A stretch of 64,000 nt of DNA from Streptomyces vietnamensis. Its GTDB lineage: Bacteria; Actinomycetota; Actinomycetes; Streptomycetales; Streptomycetaceae. Positions 26,329 through 35,656 of the stretch are shown here, one piece after another. Positions within the stretch are counted from its first letter, which is position 1. The number at the start of each line of letters is the position of its first letter. Where the stretch lies: contig NZ_CP010407.1 in the NCBI RefSeq assembly GCF_000830005.1, forward strand, positions 310,001 to 374,000, read 5' to 3'. A program made the position numbers and the translations under genes. Under the pieces are notes generated by a model, which saw only the letters and a list, made by a program, of their open reading frames with translations, did not search any database and had not been told where the DNA came from.

Positions 26329-26398
26329 CGAGGGCAATGCGTCTGCCTTTGCGGACGCCCCGGATTGACCGTCCCGACGTCGCCCACCATTGCCCTCG
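26329..26398. promoter_or_regulatory. Inverted CGAGGGCAATG/CATTGCCCTCG sites between sheath and DUF4157 genes
   Basis: CGAGGGCAATG (26329-26339) and CATTGCCCTCG (26388-26398) are perfect 11-base inverted copies with 48 bases between, in the only non-coding gap of this part of the locus (26240-26483). A third copy of the motif (CATTGCCCTC) is at 35604-35613 in the other divergent promoter region. Candidate operator for a cluster regulator, perhaps the LuxR-type gene at 34717. A TTGACC at 26365 could be a -35 box, but no convincing -10 follows. Confidence 0.5.
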
Positions 26399-26483
26399 CG
26401 CTGCCCCTTCGGACCTGGACGCCCCGCTCGCCCCCGCGATGAACTGGAGAGCCGCAGCATGGGCGCCGACGAGGAGGCAGCAG

Positions 26484-28511
26484 GTGCAGACTTCCAAGCC
26501 GCGCACCGGCCGGAGCGAGGACCAGGAACCTGCGCGCGGCCAGGCCGGCGCCCGACGGGAGACGTCCGGGAACGGCGCCGCCGTACCGCCCCCGCTCACG
26601 GCCGCCGCGCTCCAGGCCGCCCAGGGCACGGCGGGCAACGCCGCGGCGACCGGCATGATCGCCCGCCGCGCGCGCACCACGGAAGCCCCGGAGCAGCCCG
26701 GCACCGAGGTGCACGACGTCCTGCGCTCGGCCGGCAGACCCCTCGCCGGGCCGGTCCGCCAGGAGATGGAGTCCCGGTTCGACACCGACTTCTCCGACGT
26801 ACGGCTGCACACCGGCGCCTCGGCGGCCCGCTCGGCCCGTTCCGTCGGCGCGCGGGCCTACACCTCCGGCAGCCATGTCGTCATCGGCGAAGGCGGCGGC
26901 GACAAGCACACCCTCGCGCATGAACTCACCCACGTCGTCCAGCAGCGGCAGGGACCGGTCGCGGGCACCGACCACGGCAACGGCCTGCGCGTGTCCGACC
27001 CTTCGGACCGGTTCGAACGGGAGGCCGAGGCGAACGCGCACCGGATCATGGCGGGGCCCGCACCCGTGCAGCGGGCGGAAGCGCGCACCCCGGAGCACTC
27101 CGGGCCGGTGTCCTCCGGGGCGGCGGTGATCCAGCGCAAGGGCCATGAGGCGCTCTCGGACAAGCTGCCGGCGGTCGGGTCCGACGGCAACCCCCTGAAG
27201 TCCTTCCTCAAGTCCTGGGGGACGCCCCCGCAGGAGTCTCCCGAGCTGGCGGGGATCCGCGAGGGCATCAAGGCGTACGACGCGGATCCCAAGCGTGACC
27301 CGATGCACTGTGCGATGGTGCTGGTGACACTGCTGGTGGCGGTCGGCAGCGCCGAGGAGAATCTCACCAAGGAGTCCGGGACCGCCGCCCGGCACTTCCT
27401 GACCGAGGCCCGCGCGGCTCTCAAGGCCGAGAACAACCTGGTGACCGAACAGATCGGCAGGGACAACGACTTCCCCGCCGAAGCACGCGCCCCCTTCGAG
27501 GCGATGACCGCACGCGGCCTGCTCTGGAACGAGGAGACCTGGGCCGACAGCGCCGTGGCGTTCGCCATGAACGGGCCGAGCTATTTCCGCGAACTCTCCG
27601 AGATGAACCGGGCCGCCATGGCCAACGAGATCAACACCCGCGGGCGCAAGGACTGGGTGAGCGGCGTCGAACAGAACCTGACGGCCGCGCTGCGGCAGAG
27701 CGTGCTGTGCCACTACACCAAGGACGAGGCCCGGGCCGACCTGCTGTCGCGGGCGAACCAGATCAAGTCGAAGACGGAGCTGCTGAAGGACGACCCCGAC
27801 GCGGCCAACAACTCCGAGGGCTACGACGCACACGTCCTGGCGAACGAGGGCTTCGTCTTCTTCTTCCTGGAGGCACCGGGCAGCGAGTTCCGCGACACCC
27901 GGTTCGGAAAGGTCCGGTTCGAGATCCCGCTCGCGGACTCGCCCCTGGAGTCCCAGGGCTGGCTCATGCTCAGCGACTTCGCCCAGCGCGAGTATCCGGT
28001 GATCAAGGCCGACCCCGCCGAACCCACGGACTTCAAGAGTGAACTGCCCACCCGCACGGACAAGATGCCCGAGCGGTTCTCCCGGCCCGTGCGGAATTTC
28101 GACCGCGGGATGAACAAGACGGACCTCGACATGATGGAGCTCGTCATGCAGGCCAAGGCGCAGGAGACGGACCCGGAGCGGGCCAACCTGCTCCCCGTCG
28201 TCAAGGGCGAGGTCGCGGCGGACGAGTTCAGCACGATGACCTACGGCGCCGGCCACCGGAAGGAGAAGGAGTACAAGGAGCGGATCCGCTCCAACACCCT
28301 GAAGGGCAGGGACATCATTCCCGGCCTGGTGGACCGCGCGGTGCTGGAGATCATGCGGATGGAGGACGCCAATCCCGCGTTGGCGAACCGGCTGAAGAGC
28401 ATGTCCGGCGCGGATCTGATGAAGTTCCTCCTCAAGGACCTCCTGCGTCCGCAGGCGATGCTGCCCAACAGCGTGGATCTCAGCAAGGCCACGAGGAGGT
28501 CCAAGCCCTGA
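26484..28511 (+). CDS. DUF4157 protein with possible toxin C-terminus
   Basis: 675 residues. GTG 26484 is chosen because GAGGAGG sits 6 bases upstream. Residues about 40-55 carry AALQAAQGTAGNAAATGMI, matching the AGNAA motif of the 1717-residue cargo. A DUF4157 domain follows (PLAGPVRQEMESRFDTDFSD, VRLHTGASAARSARSVGARA, then HTLAHELTHVVQQ with HExxH). Two VQR/IQR motifs mark the end of that part (about 230-265). The rest is unrecognised: VLCHYTKDEARADLL, a Ser-Lys pair, and GFVFFFLEAP are faintly like ADP-ribosyltransferase strands. In other CIS loci DUF4157 proteins are often cargo, so a delivered effector is plausible. Divergent from the sheath gene. Confidence 0.75.
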   Translation: MQTSKPRTGRSEDQEPARGQAGARRETSGNGAAVPPPLTAAALQAAQGTAGNAAATGMIARRARTTEAPEQPGTEVHDVLRSAGRPLAGPVRQEMESRFDTDFSDVRLHTGASAARSARSVGARAYTSGSHVVIGEGGGDKHTLAHELTHVVQQRQGPVAGTDHGNGLRVSDPSDRFEREAEANAHRIMAGPAPVQRAEARTPEHSGPVSSGAAVIQRKGHEALSDKLPAVGSDGNPLKSFLKSWGTPPQESPELAGIREGIKAYDADPKRDPMHCAMVLVTLLVAVGSAEENLTKESGTAARHFLTEARAALKAENNLVTEQIGRDNDFPAEARAPFEAMTARGLLWNEETWADSAVAFAMNGPSYFRELSEMNRAAMANEINTRGRKDWVSGVEQNLTAALRQSVLCHYTKDEARADLLSRANQIKSKTELLKDDPDAANNSEGYDAHVLANEGFVFFFLEAPGSEFRDTRFGKVRFEIPLADSPLESQGWLMLSDFAQREYPVIKADPAEPTDFKSELPTRTDKMPERFSRPVRNFDRGMNKTDLDMMELVMQAKAQETDPERANLLPVVKGEVAADEFSTMTYGAGHRKEKEYKERIRSNTLKGRDIIPGLVDRAVLEIMRMEDANPALANRLKSMSGADLMKFLLKDLLRPQAMLPNSVDLSKATRRSKP

Positions 28512-28527
28512 CCCCGGACCGGCCGCC

Positions 28528-30627
28528 TCACGCGCCGGCGGCCTGCGCCAGGTACGGCCCGAACTCGCTCTCCAGGACCAGGCGTCCGAGCTTGCGGTAC
28601 TCCTGGGCGATCGCGGTCACCGTCTGCCGCATCGTCAGCGGCTCCCCCGACTCGGCCGCAAGGTAGGCCGACGTGACCGCGCAGGCGCGGATCGAGCCGC
28701 CGGCCAGTTCGAAGCGGTCGGCGCAGAAGGCGAGGTCCAGGTCGTCGCCCCGGGGCAGCCGGTCGCCCAGGCACCGGTCCCACAGGGCGAGGCGCTGGCC
28801 GGCGTCCGGCACCGGGAAGTCCGCGACCACGTCGAGGCGGCGGGTGAACGCCTCGTCCAGGTTGGCCCGCAGGTTGGTGGTCAGCACCGCGATCCCGTCG
28901 AACGACTCCATGCGCTGCAGCAGATACGCCGACTCGATGTTGGCGTGCCGGTCGTGGGCGTCCTTCACCTCCGAGCGCTTGCCGAAGATCGCGTCGGCCT
29001 CGTCGAAGAGCAGCACCGCGTTGACCGCCGACGCCTCGGTGAAGATCCGCTCCAGGTTCTTCTCGGTCTCCCCGATGTACTTGTCGACGACCGTGGACAG
29101 ATCCACCACGTACAGGTCCATGCCCAGGTCCGCGGCGACGACCTCGGCGGACATGGTCTTGCCGGTGCCCGACTCGCCGGCGAACAGCGCGATGACACCG
29201 CGGCCCCGGCCGCCGCCGGGCCGCATCCCCCACTGCCCGAGCACCTGCTCGCGGTGGCGGGCGCGCAGCGCGAGTTCACGCAGCCGGCGGTGGGTGGTCG
29301 GCGGCAGCACCAGATCGTCCCAGCCGACCCCCGGCTCGACGCGCCGGGCGAGCCGGTCAAGCCCGGCGCCGTTCTGCGCCCGTACGGCGGTACGCAGATC
29401 GCCGGGACCCACCTGCCGTCCCTCGATGGTGGCTGTCCGCACCGCCGCGTCGGCTGCCCGGCGCAACTGCCCGGAGTCCAGGCGATGCGCGGCGACGGCC
29501 CGGGCGAGCGCCTCGACGTCACCGGTCACGGCGTCACCGGCGGCCCGGTCCAGCGCGTGGCGCCAGCGTGCGGCCTGTCGTTCCGGGGAGGGTGCCTCGA
29601 CGTTCAGCACGACGGGGGTGTCGGCCGCCCATGCCGGATCCCAGCCGGTCGTGCCGTGGGTGAACAGGGGGATGCCGCGTAGTTCGGCGCACAGCGACGA
29701 GAGCGTTCGGGCTCGTTCGGCGGGTTCTCCGGGCAACGCGGTCAGCGGGCCGAGGACCACACCGGCGCCGGTCAGCCGGGCTTCGAGGGCGATCACCCGG
29801 GCGAGTGCCGGCACGTCGGCCGAGCGCCGGGCGAGCGCCACCGCGTCCAGGACGAGCGGGCCGAGTCCGGCCGCGTGCAGGGCGGCGGTGGCCAGCCCCT
29901 CGGCGTCGCCGCCCCGGCTGCGCAGATGGACGAGACCGACGCCGGTGCCGGCCGCGGCCGCCGCGCGGTGGACGTCCGCGGCCTCGGCGGTCGGGTCCTC
30001 CCGGGCCTCGCCGAGCACACCGGTGAGCCGGGCGTCGGGTCGTGTGCCGCCCAGGAGGTGCGCGGTGACCCGGTCGGGGACGGCCAGGACACGGGACAGC
30101 GGCGGCCGCTCCGGTTCGGTGACCTCCACCAGACCGTGTGCGATCAGCGGCGCTCCGGGGGCGAGGCGGAACCGGGCGGGCGAGGCGCCGCCGAGTCCGC
30201 ACAGCTCCAGCGCGAGCCCGACCGTGGGCCGACGGCGTGTCAGGTCGTCGTTGAGGTAGCCGTAGAGCCGCTCGAACCGCGCGTCCAGATCGGGTGCCAT
30301 CGCGACCAGCAGCAGGTCCAGGTCGAGCGGGGACAGCCCGAACCGCCGGACGAGTCCGTCGAGCACCGACCCCGCCGGCGGCTGCCAGAGTCCCTGGGCG
30401 GGCATGTCCAGCCCACCCGGCTCGTCCAGGATCCGCGCCGCCGCTTCCGGGGTGAGGTACTGGCCCCGGTAGGGATCGTCGGGATCGGGGTCCGCGGACC
30501 GTCGTACCGCCACGGCCTCCCGTACCCGCGCCTCGACGGCACCGAGCCGCTCCCACAGGGGATCCACACCGGTGTCCCCTCCCGCGCCGACACCGCCCCC
30601 GACCGCGGGTTCCACTGTGTACGTCAC
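28528..30627 (-). CDS. AAA+ ATPase of the CIS (Afp15-like)
   Basis: 699 residues. The first 430 residues are a helical N-domain found in CIS ATPases (LDLDLLLVAMAPDLDARFER, LYGYLNDDLTRRRPTVGLAL). The AAA+ module holds Walker A GESGTGKT (484-491), Walker B LLFDEADAIF (D542, E543), sensor TTNLR near 583 and TRRLD (arginine finger region). Cytoplasmic; in CIS biology this ATPase aids particle assembly or cargo handling. GTG/ATG start overlaps the DUF4255 stop by 4 bases, so the two are made together. Confidence 0.92.
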   Translation of the reverse strand: MTYTVEPAVGGGVGAGGDTGVDPLWERLGAVEARVREAVAVRRSADPDPDDPYRGQYLTPEAAARILDEPGGLDMPAQGLWQPPAGSVLDGLVRRFGLSPLDLDLLLVAMAPDLDARFERLYGYLNDDLTRRRPTVGLALELCGLGGASPARFRLAPGAPLIAHGLVEVTEPERPPLSRVLAVPDRVTAHLLGGTRPDARLTGVLGEAREDPTAEAADVHRAAAAAGTGVGLVHLRSRGGDAEGLATAALHAAGLGPLVLDAVALARRSADVPALARVIALEARLTGAGVVLGPLTALPGEPAERARTLSSLCAELRGIPLFTHGTTGWDPAWAADTPVVLNVEAPSPERQAARWRHALDRAAGDAVTGDVEALARAVAAHRLDSGQLRRAADAAVRTATIEGRQVGPGDLRTAVRAQNGAGLDRLARRVEPGVGWDDLVLPPTTHRRLRELALRARHREQVLGQWGMRPGGGRGRGVIALFAGESGTGKTMSAEVVAADLGMDLYVVDLSTVVDKYIGETEKNLERIFTEASAVNAVLLFDEADAIFGKRSEVKDAHDRHANIESAYLLQRMESFDGIAVLTTNLRANLDEAFTRRLDVVADFPVPDAGQRLALWDRCLGDRLPRGDDLDLAFCADRFELAGGSIRACAVTSAYLAAESGEPLTMRQTVTAIAQEYRKLGRLVLESEFGPYLAQAAGA

Positions 30628-31331
30628 GCCTGCCGATCCCCCCTGCGCCGCCTGCGCGCCGGGGCCGGCGGCCGTTCACGGGGCCCGGTGAAGCCGTCAC
30701 GGCCGGGATCGGTGGCCTCCGTGTAGCGCAGCCGGCGGCCCGGGCTCGTCTCCTCACCCTCGCGGGCGGCGGCGGAGCGCACGACGAGGCCTTCGGTGAC
30801 GGGCGGCGCGGCGGCCCTGGTCACACCGGCGAGCGGTGCCCGCACCCGTACCCCGAGCGACGCCTTCAGCTCTCCGCCTAGCGCCGACCAGACGTCCGCG
30901 GCGGCCGGCGCGTCCATGCCCGTCCCGGCGGTCTCCAGGCCCACGGTCAGGCCGAGTTCGGCGAGCGAGCCGGTGAGCAGCCCGGCGGGCAGCGTGTCGT
31001 GCGCGACCAGCGCGCCGAGCACCTGGGACAGCAGCCGGTGCTCGTCCTGCGGGCGACTCGCCCAGGCCGTGACCAGATAGGTCAGCTGGAACCAGCGCGG
31101 CGGGGAGCGCCGGGCGACGAGGTGTCCGTCCTCGTCGTACACCTCCCCGGCACCGGTACCGCGTCGTACGGCGTCCTCGCGGATGTCGTACAGGAAGACG
31201 CAGACCGTCGGGGCGCTGCGGCGGGCCGCCCAGTCCCGGGTGGGGGCGTCGAAGACCACCTCGACGCCCGATGCCTCCAGACCGCTCTCGGCGAGCAGCC
31301 GCCGCAGGCCCTCGTCGACCTCGTGGATCAC
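30624..31331 (-). CDS. DUF4255 protein, CIS tube terminator/cap (Afp16-like)
   Basis: 235 residues from a GTG start (VIHEVDEGLRRLLAESGLEA). SAPTVCVFLYDIREDAVRRG, RSPPRWFQLTYLVTAWASRP and EHRLLSQVLGALVAHDTLPA are DUF4255 signatures, the N-terminal domain of the protein that caps the tube and sets length in Afp and PVC particles. A basic Pro/Arg tail ends the protein. Overlaps the genes on both sides by 4 bases. Confidence 0.88.
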   Translation of the reverse strand: MIHEVDEGLRRLLAESGLEASGVEVVFDAPTRDWAARRSAPTVCVFLYDIREDAVRRGTGAGEVYDEDGHLVARRSPPRWFQLTYLVTAWASRPQDEHRLLSQVLGALVAHDTLPAGLLTGSLAELGLTVGLETAGTGMDAPAAADVWSALGGELKASLGVRVRAPLAGVTRAAAPPVTEGLVVRSAAAREGEETSPGRRLRYTEATDPGRDGFTGPRERPPAPARRRRRGDRQA

Positions 31332-34300
31332 CGGCGGGTCACCTCGTCCGGCGGCTGCACACTGCCGTTGACGACCAGGAAGTCGGTCTTCACCGGGGAG
31401 AATCCGGGTCCGCCGGCGGTGATGGTGCGCGGCCCGGTCCGGTCCTTGGCGAGGATGAGCAGCTGGCCGATGAACGTCCCGTCGGCCTTCGGGATCGTGG
31501 GCGCCGCCGCCGCGGTGATCCCCGGGTTCCACGTGAACTTCACCGGCACTCCCGGCGGGAAGTCCTTGCCGCGCACGGAGGTGACGAAGCCGGGCTTGCC
31601 GATGTCCGGCACCGCGACGATGCGCGGCTGGAGGATGCGCAGCCGCTCCTCGGCCGTGTTGTCGTTCTTGTTCGCGTCCGTGCCAGTGGTGGTGAGCACG
31701 CCGGCGACCTGGCCGGTCATCGCCTTCTTCGGGCTGAGCACGACCCGTACGACGGTGCTCGCGCCCGGCGTGAGGTCGGGCAGCGCGCACACCCAGTTCT
31801 GGTCGCAGCCCTCCGGCGGCCCGCTGTGGGGCAGCCCCGAGGGCAGGCCGATCTTCAGCCGCAGTCCGGTGGCCAGCGCGTTGCGGCCGTTGCGGACGGT
31901 GTACGTCACCACGACGCGCCCGCCGACATAGCCGGGGTTCGGCTGGGCCGTGACCCGCACCCCGGGCCCGGCCTTCGGCTCCTCGGGCTCCGGGGGCACC
32001 GTGGGCGGCGTGGTGGGGGTCGGGGTGGGCGTGGGCGGCGTGGTGGGAGTCGGAGTGGGCGTGGGAGTCGGAGTCGGGGTGGGCGTGGGAGTCGGGGTCG
32101 GGGTCGGGGTGGGCGGTGTCGCCTCGCGCACCGGGACCACGGTCCGGCCCGCGTTGTCGTTGGGCTGCGGGTCCAGGACCGTACCGGTGACCGACCAGTC
32201 GACCGGGGCGTCGCCGGGGGTGACTCCGGTGAGCGTGACGTCCACCGGCACGGTGGTGCCGGGTTCCACCACGCCCAGGTCGCACTGGAGCGAGGAGGCG
32301 TCGCAGGTGCCGCCGGGCCGGCTGATCCCGGTGACCTGCACGCCGGTCGGCGGCGCGACGGTCAGTCGGGTGCCGGGCGAGGCGGCGGGGCCGTTGTTGA
32401 CCACGTCGACACGGACCGTGGTGGAGTCGCCGACGGTGACCTCCGGCGTGGTGCCGGGCACGTGGACGGCGAGGTCCACGGACTGCTGGACGGTGGGTTC
32501 CTTCTGGCGGCCCGCGAGTCCGGCGGTGAGCGGGGTGATGTCGCCGGAGTCGACGTCCAGGAGGCTCAGCTTCTCGGGGCTGTTGACCGGGGCCTCGGCG
32601 CGGGAGCTGAATACCAGGCTCTTGCCGTCGGCGGTCCAGGCGGCGTCGCGCGGCTGGTGCGGCCCGGTGGTCGTGGTGTCCGGCAGCTCCCGGCCGCAGG
32701 CGCCGGACTGGCCGCGGGCGGCGGTGGGCAGCAGCACCTGACAGTCGCCGCCGGACACGGACGCCAGGAGGATGCCGTTCTCCTCGTCGATCCGGCCGGC
32801 GCCGTTCTTGCGGTTGAAGGCGATGCTGCGCCCGTCCGGGGAGAACGCCGGGCTGTCGTCGATGACCGCGCAGTCGCCCGGGCAGTCGGCGGCGCTCAGG
32901 TCGCGCTGCCGGGTCAGGTCGTTCACGGGCACGGTCCACACGTGCTTGTTGCCGCCGCCCCCGTTGATCTCCCTGTTCCGGGTGAAGGCCAGGGTGGTGC
33001 CGTCGGAGGACCAGGTGGGCTGGGCGTCCTGGCCCTGGAGCTGTCCGGCCGGCGGCACGACCTCGCCGGTGATCGCGCCGGTGGCGACGTCCGCGATGAG
33101 GATGCGGCTGGCTCCGGCCGCATCGCCGACGCCGCCCGGCGAAGTCCGGGTGAAGGCGAGCTGCTTGCCGTCCGGGGAGAACGTCGGGTCGGTGTCCCAG
33201 TCGTTCGCGCCGCGTCCCGCGAGCGGCAGCGGTGCCGCGTTGGAGCCGTCGGCGTCGGCCGTCCAGATCCGCTCGATCCGGCCGTCGGCGCCGTCCTCGA
33301 AGCGGGTGAGGACGATCCGGCGGCCGTCGGGCGTGTAGTTCTGCCGCTCGGTCCACGGGTCGTGGCCGGCCGCGGGCTGGAACAGCGGGTCCTTGGCGGG
33401 GTCGGTGTTGGTGTCGGCCGCGGGATCCTCGTTGAGGATCGTCGGCCCCAGATCGCGTGGGTCGGAGCCGTCCATCCGGGCGTCCTGGAGCGTCACCACG
33501 TGCGAGTTGGCTGCCGAGGTGCGCTCCACCACCGCCCTGCCGCCGTCCATGGAGCCGAGCCAGGTGGGCGACAGGACGTCCCGGTCCTCGTTGAGCACCA
33601 GCGAGGGGACCTGGTCGGAGTGGGCGGTCGAGCGGAACGCGTGGTCCCAGTCGCCCTCGCACTGACAGGTGATCTCGGGGCTGAGGAACAGCACACCGTC
33701 CCCGTCGGGCAGCCACGCTGCCCCGTGGGCCCGCCAGGTTGCCTGCGCGCCCCCGAACAGCGGCTCGTCGGCGGTCCCGTTGGTGATCCGCAGCCGGGTC
33801 ACGGGCTGCCCGTCGACGGTCGTGGTGGCGGTGTACGCGATCCAGTCGCGGTTGACGTCGTCGTCGACCGGGTTCCAGGCCGGCTCCGAAGCCGTGCCGT
33901 CGGCGGGGTCGGTGACCCGGGTGGCCGTGCCGCCGCCGATCGCCCGTACGTAGATCTGTCGGCCGACCAGCGGGTCGCTGTCGTCGGCGTACGCGAGGCG
34001 CTGCCCGTCGGGGGAGACCGTCGGGTCCTCCTCGTTCGCGGACGTGTCGGTCAGCCGGGTCAGGCCGGTGCCGTCGGTGCGTACCAGCCACAGGTCGCGC
34101 TGGGTCCCGGCGCCCGGTCCTGCGGACTCGGCCGCGTCGAACACCACCGACCGGCCGTCGGGGGTCAGTTGGGGGTGCGCCGCGTCCATGCCGCTGGTGA
34201 GCCGTCGTACCGAACCGTCGGCGGCCCGCAGATAGACCTGCGGGTCCTTCTCGTCGCGGCGGCCGGCGAAGACCATCTGGTCGCCGAGGGCGGACGGCTG

Positions 34301-34546
34301 CGTGTCGTAGTGGACCGGGCCGTCACCGAACAGCGGGGTGCTGGAGGTGGTGGAGGCGACCTCACCGAGGCTGCGGTGGCCGGTGCCCGCGTACGCGACC
34401 CGGGTTTCCGCGGCGTCGGCAGCCGCCGCGGGCTCGGCGCTGCCCGGCCCGGTCGCCGCCGTCACCCCGAGCAGGGGGATCAGCAGCAGGAGCGAGGTGC
34501 CGAGTCTCCCCGGGCGGTACCGCCCGCCGGGGCCAGCGGTTTCCAT
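31328..34546 (-). CDS. Secreted PD40 beta-propeller plus CARDB-like repeat protein of the CIS locus
   Basis: About 1072 residues. Basic N-terminus and a hydrophobic stretch (LGTSLLLLIPLLGVTAATGP) look like a signal peptide. The first 650 residues hold many PD40/TolB propeller motifs (QLTPDGRSVVFDAAES, TVSPDGQRLAYADDSD, TFSPDGKQLAFTRTSP, AFSPDGRSIAFNRKNG). Then come CARDB/DUF11-type Ig-like domains (QSVDLAVHVPGTTPEVTVGD; TRLTVAPPTGVQVTGI), a Pro-Thr dipeptide linker, a further CARDB-like part and a final IPT-like segment (SVRGKDFPPGVPVKFTWNPG). Probably exported and surface- or wall-associated. It is translationally coupled to the DUF4255 gene, so it belongs to the CIS. Role unknown. ATG 34546 has AAGGGG upstream; a GTG lies one codon earlier. 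Confidence 0.82.
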   Translation of the reverse strand: METAGPGGRYRPGRLGTSLLLLIPLLGVTAATGPGSAEPAAAADAAETRVAYAGTGHRSLGEVASTTSSTPLFGDGPVHYDTQPSALGDQMVFAGRRDEKDPQVYLRAADGSVRRLTSGMDAAHPQLTPDGRSVVFDAAESAGPGAGTQRDLWLVRTDGTGLTRLTDTSANEEDPTVSPDGQRLAYADDSDPLVGRQIYVRAIGGGTATRVTDPADGTASEPAWNPVDDDVNRDWIAYTATTTVDGQPVTRLRITNGTADEPLFGGAQATWRAHGAAWLPDGDGVLFLSPEITCQCEGDWDHAFRSTAHSDQVPSLVLNEDRDVLSPTWLGSMDGGRAVVERTSAANSHVVTLQDARMDGSDPRDLGPTILNEDPAADTNTDPAKDPLFQPAAGHDPWTERQNYTPDGRRIVLTRFEDGADGRIERIWTADADGSNAAPLPLAGRGANDWDTDPTFSPDGKQLAFTRTSPGGVGDAAGASRILIADVATGAITGEVVPPAGQLQGQDAQPTWSSDGTTLAFTRNREINGGGGNKHVWTVPVNDLTRQRDLSAADCPGDCAVIDDSPAFSPDGRSIAFNRKNGAGRIDEENGILLASVSGGDCQVLLPTAARGQSGACGRELPDTTTTGPHQPRDAAWTADGKSLVFSSRAEAPVNSPEKLSLLDVDSGDITPLTAGLAGRQKEPTVQQSVDLAVHVPGTTPEVTVGDSTTVRVDVVNNGPAASPGTRLTVAPPTGVQVTGISRPGGTCDASSLQCDLGVVEPGTTVPVDVTLTGVTPGDAPVDWSVTGTVLDPQPNDNAGRTVVPVREATPPTPTPTPTPTPTPTPTPTPTPTPTTPPTPTPTPTTPPTVPPEPEEPKAGPGVRVTAQPNPGYVGGRVVVTYTVRNGRNALATGLRLKIGLPSGLPHSGPPEGCDQNWVCALPDLTPGASTVVRVVLSPKKAMTGQVAGVLTTTGTDANKNDNTAEERLRILQPRIVAVPDIGKPGFVTSVRGKDFPPGVPVKFTWNPGITAAAAPTIPKADGTFIGQLLILAKDRTGPRTITAGGPGFSPVKTDFLVVNGSVQPPDEVTRR
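32005..32115. repeat. Hexanucleotide repeat encoding a (Pro-Thr)n linker
   Basis: GGAGTC/GGGGTC/GGGCGT-type units repeat almost without break for about 110 bases inside the PD40 gene. They encode a Pro-Thr dipeptide run of about 35 residues between Ig-like domains. Frame is kept because units are multiples of three. Confidence 0.75.
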
Positions 34547-34716
34547 CACGGTCCCCTTCGCAGTCTGGTGCGGCATCTGGATGTGCCCCCGCCACCGTCT
34601 GCCGACCGCGCGCGGGACGGCAGGGCTCGGGGGCCGCACCCGGGGGAAGCACGCGGTGTGCTTTCGGGCACCGCCGCCTTCCCCTCCACCGTCGGGCAGT
34701 CCGTCGAACGGGCCTG

Positions 34717-35421
34717 TCAGATCAGCCCGTTGCGCAGCGCGTAGCCCACCGCGTGGGCCCGGTTGCGCAGTTGCAGCCGCGTGATGATCTCGTGCAGGAC
34801 GTTCTTGACGGTCCTCTCGGAGTACGAGGTCTTGCGGGCGATCTCCGCGGTGTCCAGGCCCTCCGACACCAGGCGCAGCATGTCCGCCTCGCGCGTGGTG
34901 AGCGCGGACAGGGACAGGGCCCCGGGGTCGAGCGCCGAGCGCCGGAGATTGCCGACGTGGCTGAGCAGCTCGCCGAGCAGATCGCCGGGCAGCACCCCCT
35001 CACCGTTGGCCGCCGCCAGGACCAGCCGCACGAGCTGGTCCTGATCGGCCTCGGCTCGGCGCAGCACCACCGGCACACCGCACTCGATGACGCGTTGCAG
35101 CCCGCCGGCCCCGAGGGTGCCTATCACCAGGCCGGTGCGGGTGGCGCTGTTGTACCGCAGCCGGTTCAGCAGGGCGGCCACGTCGTCGTCGATGCCGTCC
35201 ACGACCACCAGCGAGACCTGGGCCCGCTCCGCGTCGGCGTCGTCCACCAGTTCGACCTCGGGGCGCTGGCGCAGTTGCTGGACGACACCGACCCGCAGCA
35301 CGGGGTCGGCGGCGTAGACGGCCACGCTCGCCCGGGTCGGGCCACCGGAGCGAGAGGTGCGGTGGATCGAGCCGGTCTGGACGAGATCACGTGTCGTGGT
35401 GTCGGACGTGGTGTCGGACAT
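34717..35421 (-). CDS. Orphan LuxR-type regulator of the CIS locus
   Basis: 234 residues from ATG 35421 (an ATG at 35451 would add ten). The N-terminal part resembles a degenerate receiver (ASVAVYAADPVLRVGVVQQL; VSLVVVDGIDDDV). The C-terminal NarL/LuxR helix-turn-helix is intact: SALTTREADMLRLVSEGLDT, AEIARKTSYSERTVKNVLHE and TRLQLRNRAHAVGYALRNG. No sensor kinase is adjacent. Such orphan regulators are found beside CIS genes in Streptomyces. It is divergent from the membrane protein at 35657, with a dyad and one copy of the locus motif between, and is the best candidate to control the cluster. Confidence 0.85.
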   Translation of the reverse strand: MSDTTSDTTTRDLVQTGSIHRTSRSGGPTRASVAVYAADPVLRVGVVQQLRQRPEVELVDDADAERAQVSLVVVDGIDDDVAALLNRLRYNSATRTGLVIGTLGAGGLQRVIECGVPVVLRRAEADQDQLVRLVLAAANGEGVLPGDLLGELLSHVGNLRRSALDPGALSLSALTTREADMLRLVSEGLDTAEIARKTSYSERTVKNVLHEIITRLQLRNRAHAVGYALRNGLI

Positions 35422-35582
35422 GGCAGGACCGTTCTCCTCTGCGCGGAACATGGATACCTGTTTTCATGAGTCAGTGGGGGGGCTGAGTGACACAGCGCGA
35501 GACGATCACGGGTCAGTGGTGCGCCGAAGGCGGCTCACCACAGTAAGAGCCCATCGTTACTTGGGAGTTGACAGTGGCTTGC

Positions 35583-35613
35583 CGGGCAGCGTCACTGCCC
35601 GCGCATTGCCCTC
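35583..35613. promoter_or_regulatory. Dyad plus GCATTGCCCTC motif upstream of the 35657 gene
   Basis: CGGGCAG (35583-35589) and CTGCCCG (35595-35601) form a perfect 7-base inverted repeat over CGTCA. Immediately after, GCATTGCCCTC (35603-35613) repeats the motif found twice before the sheath and DUF4157 genes. A consensus TTGACA (35568-35573) lies just upstream. Confidence 0.5.
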
Positions 35614-35656
35614 CCGCCCCTCCCCCGCCTCCCGGGCACCTTCCTACGGTGACAGC

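Noticed and set aside
35357..35656. Longer start for the membrane protein gene at 35657
   Set aside because: The extra 100 residues overlap the divergent regulator and promoter sites and look non-coding.
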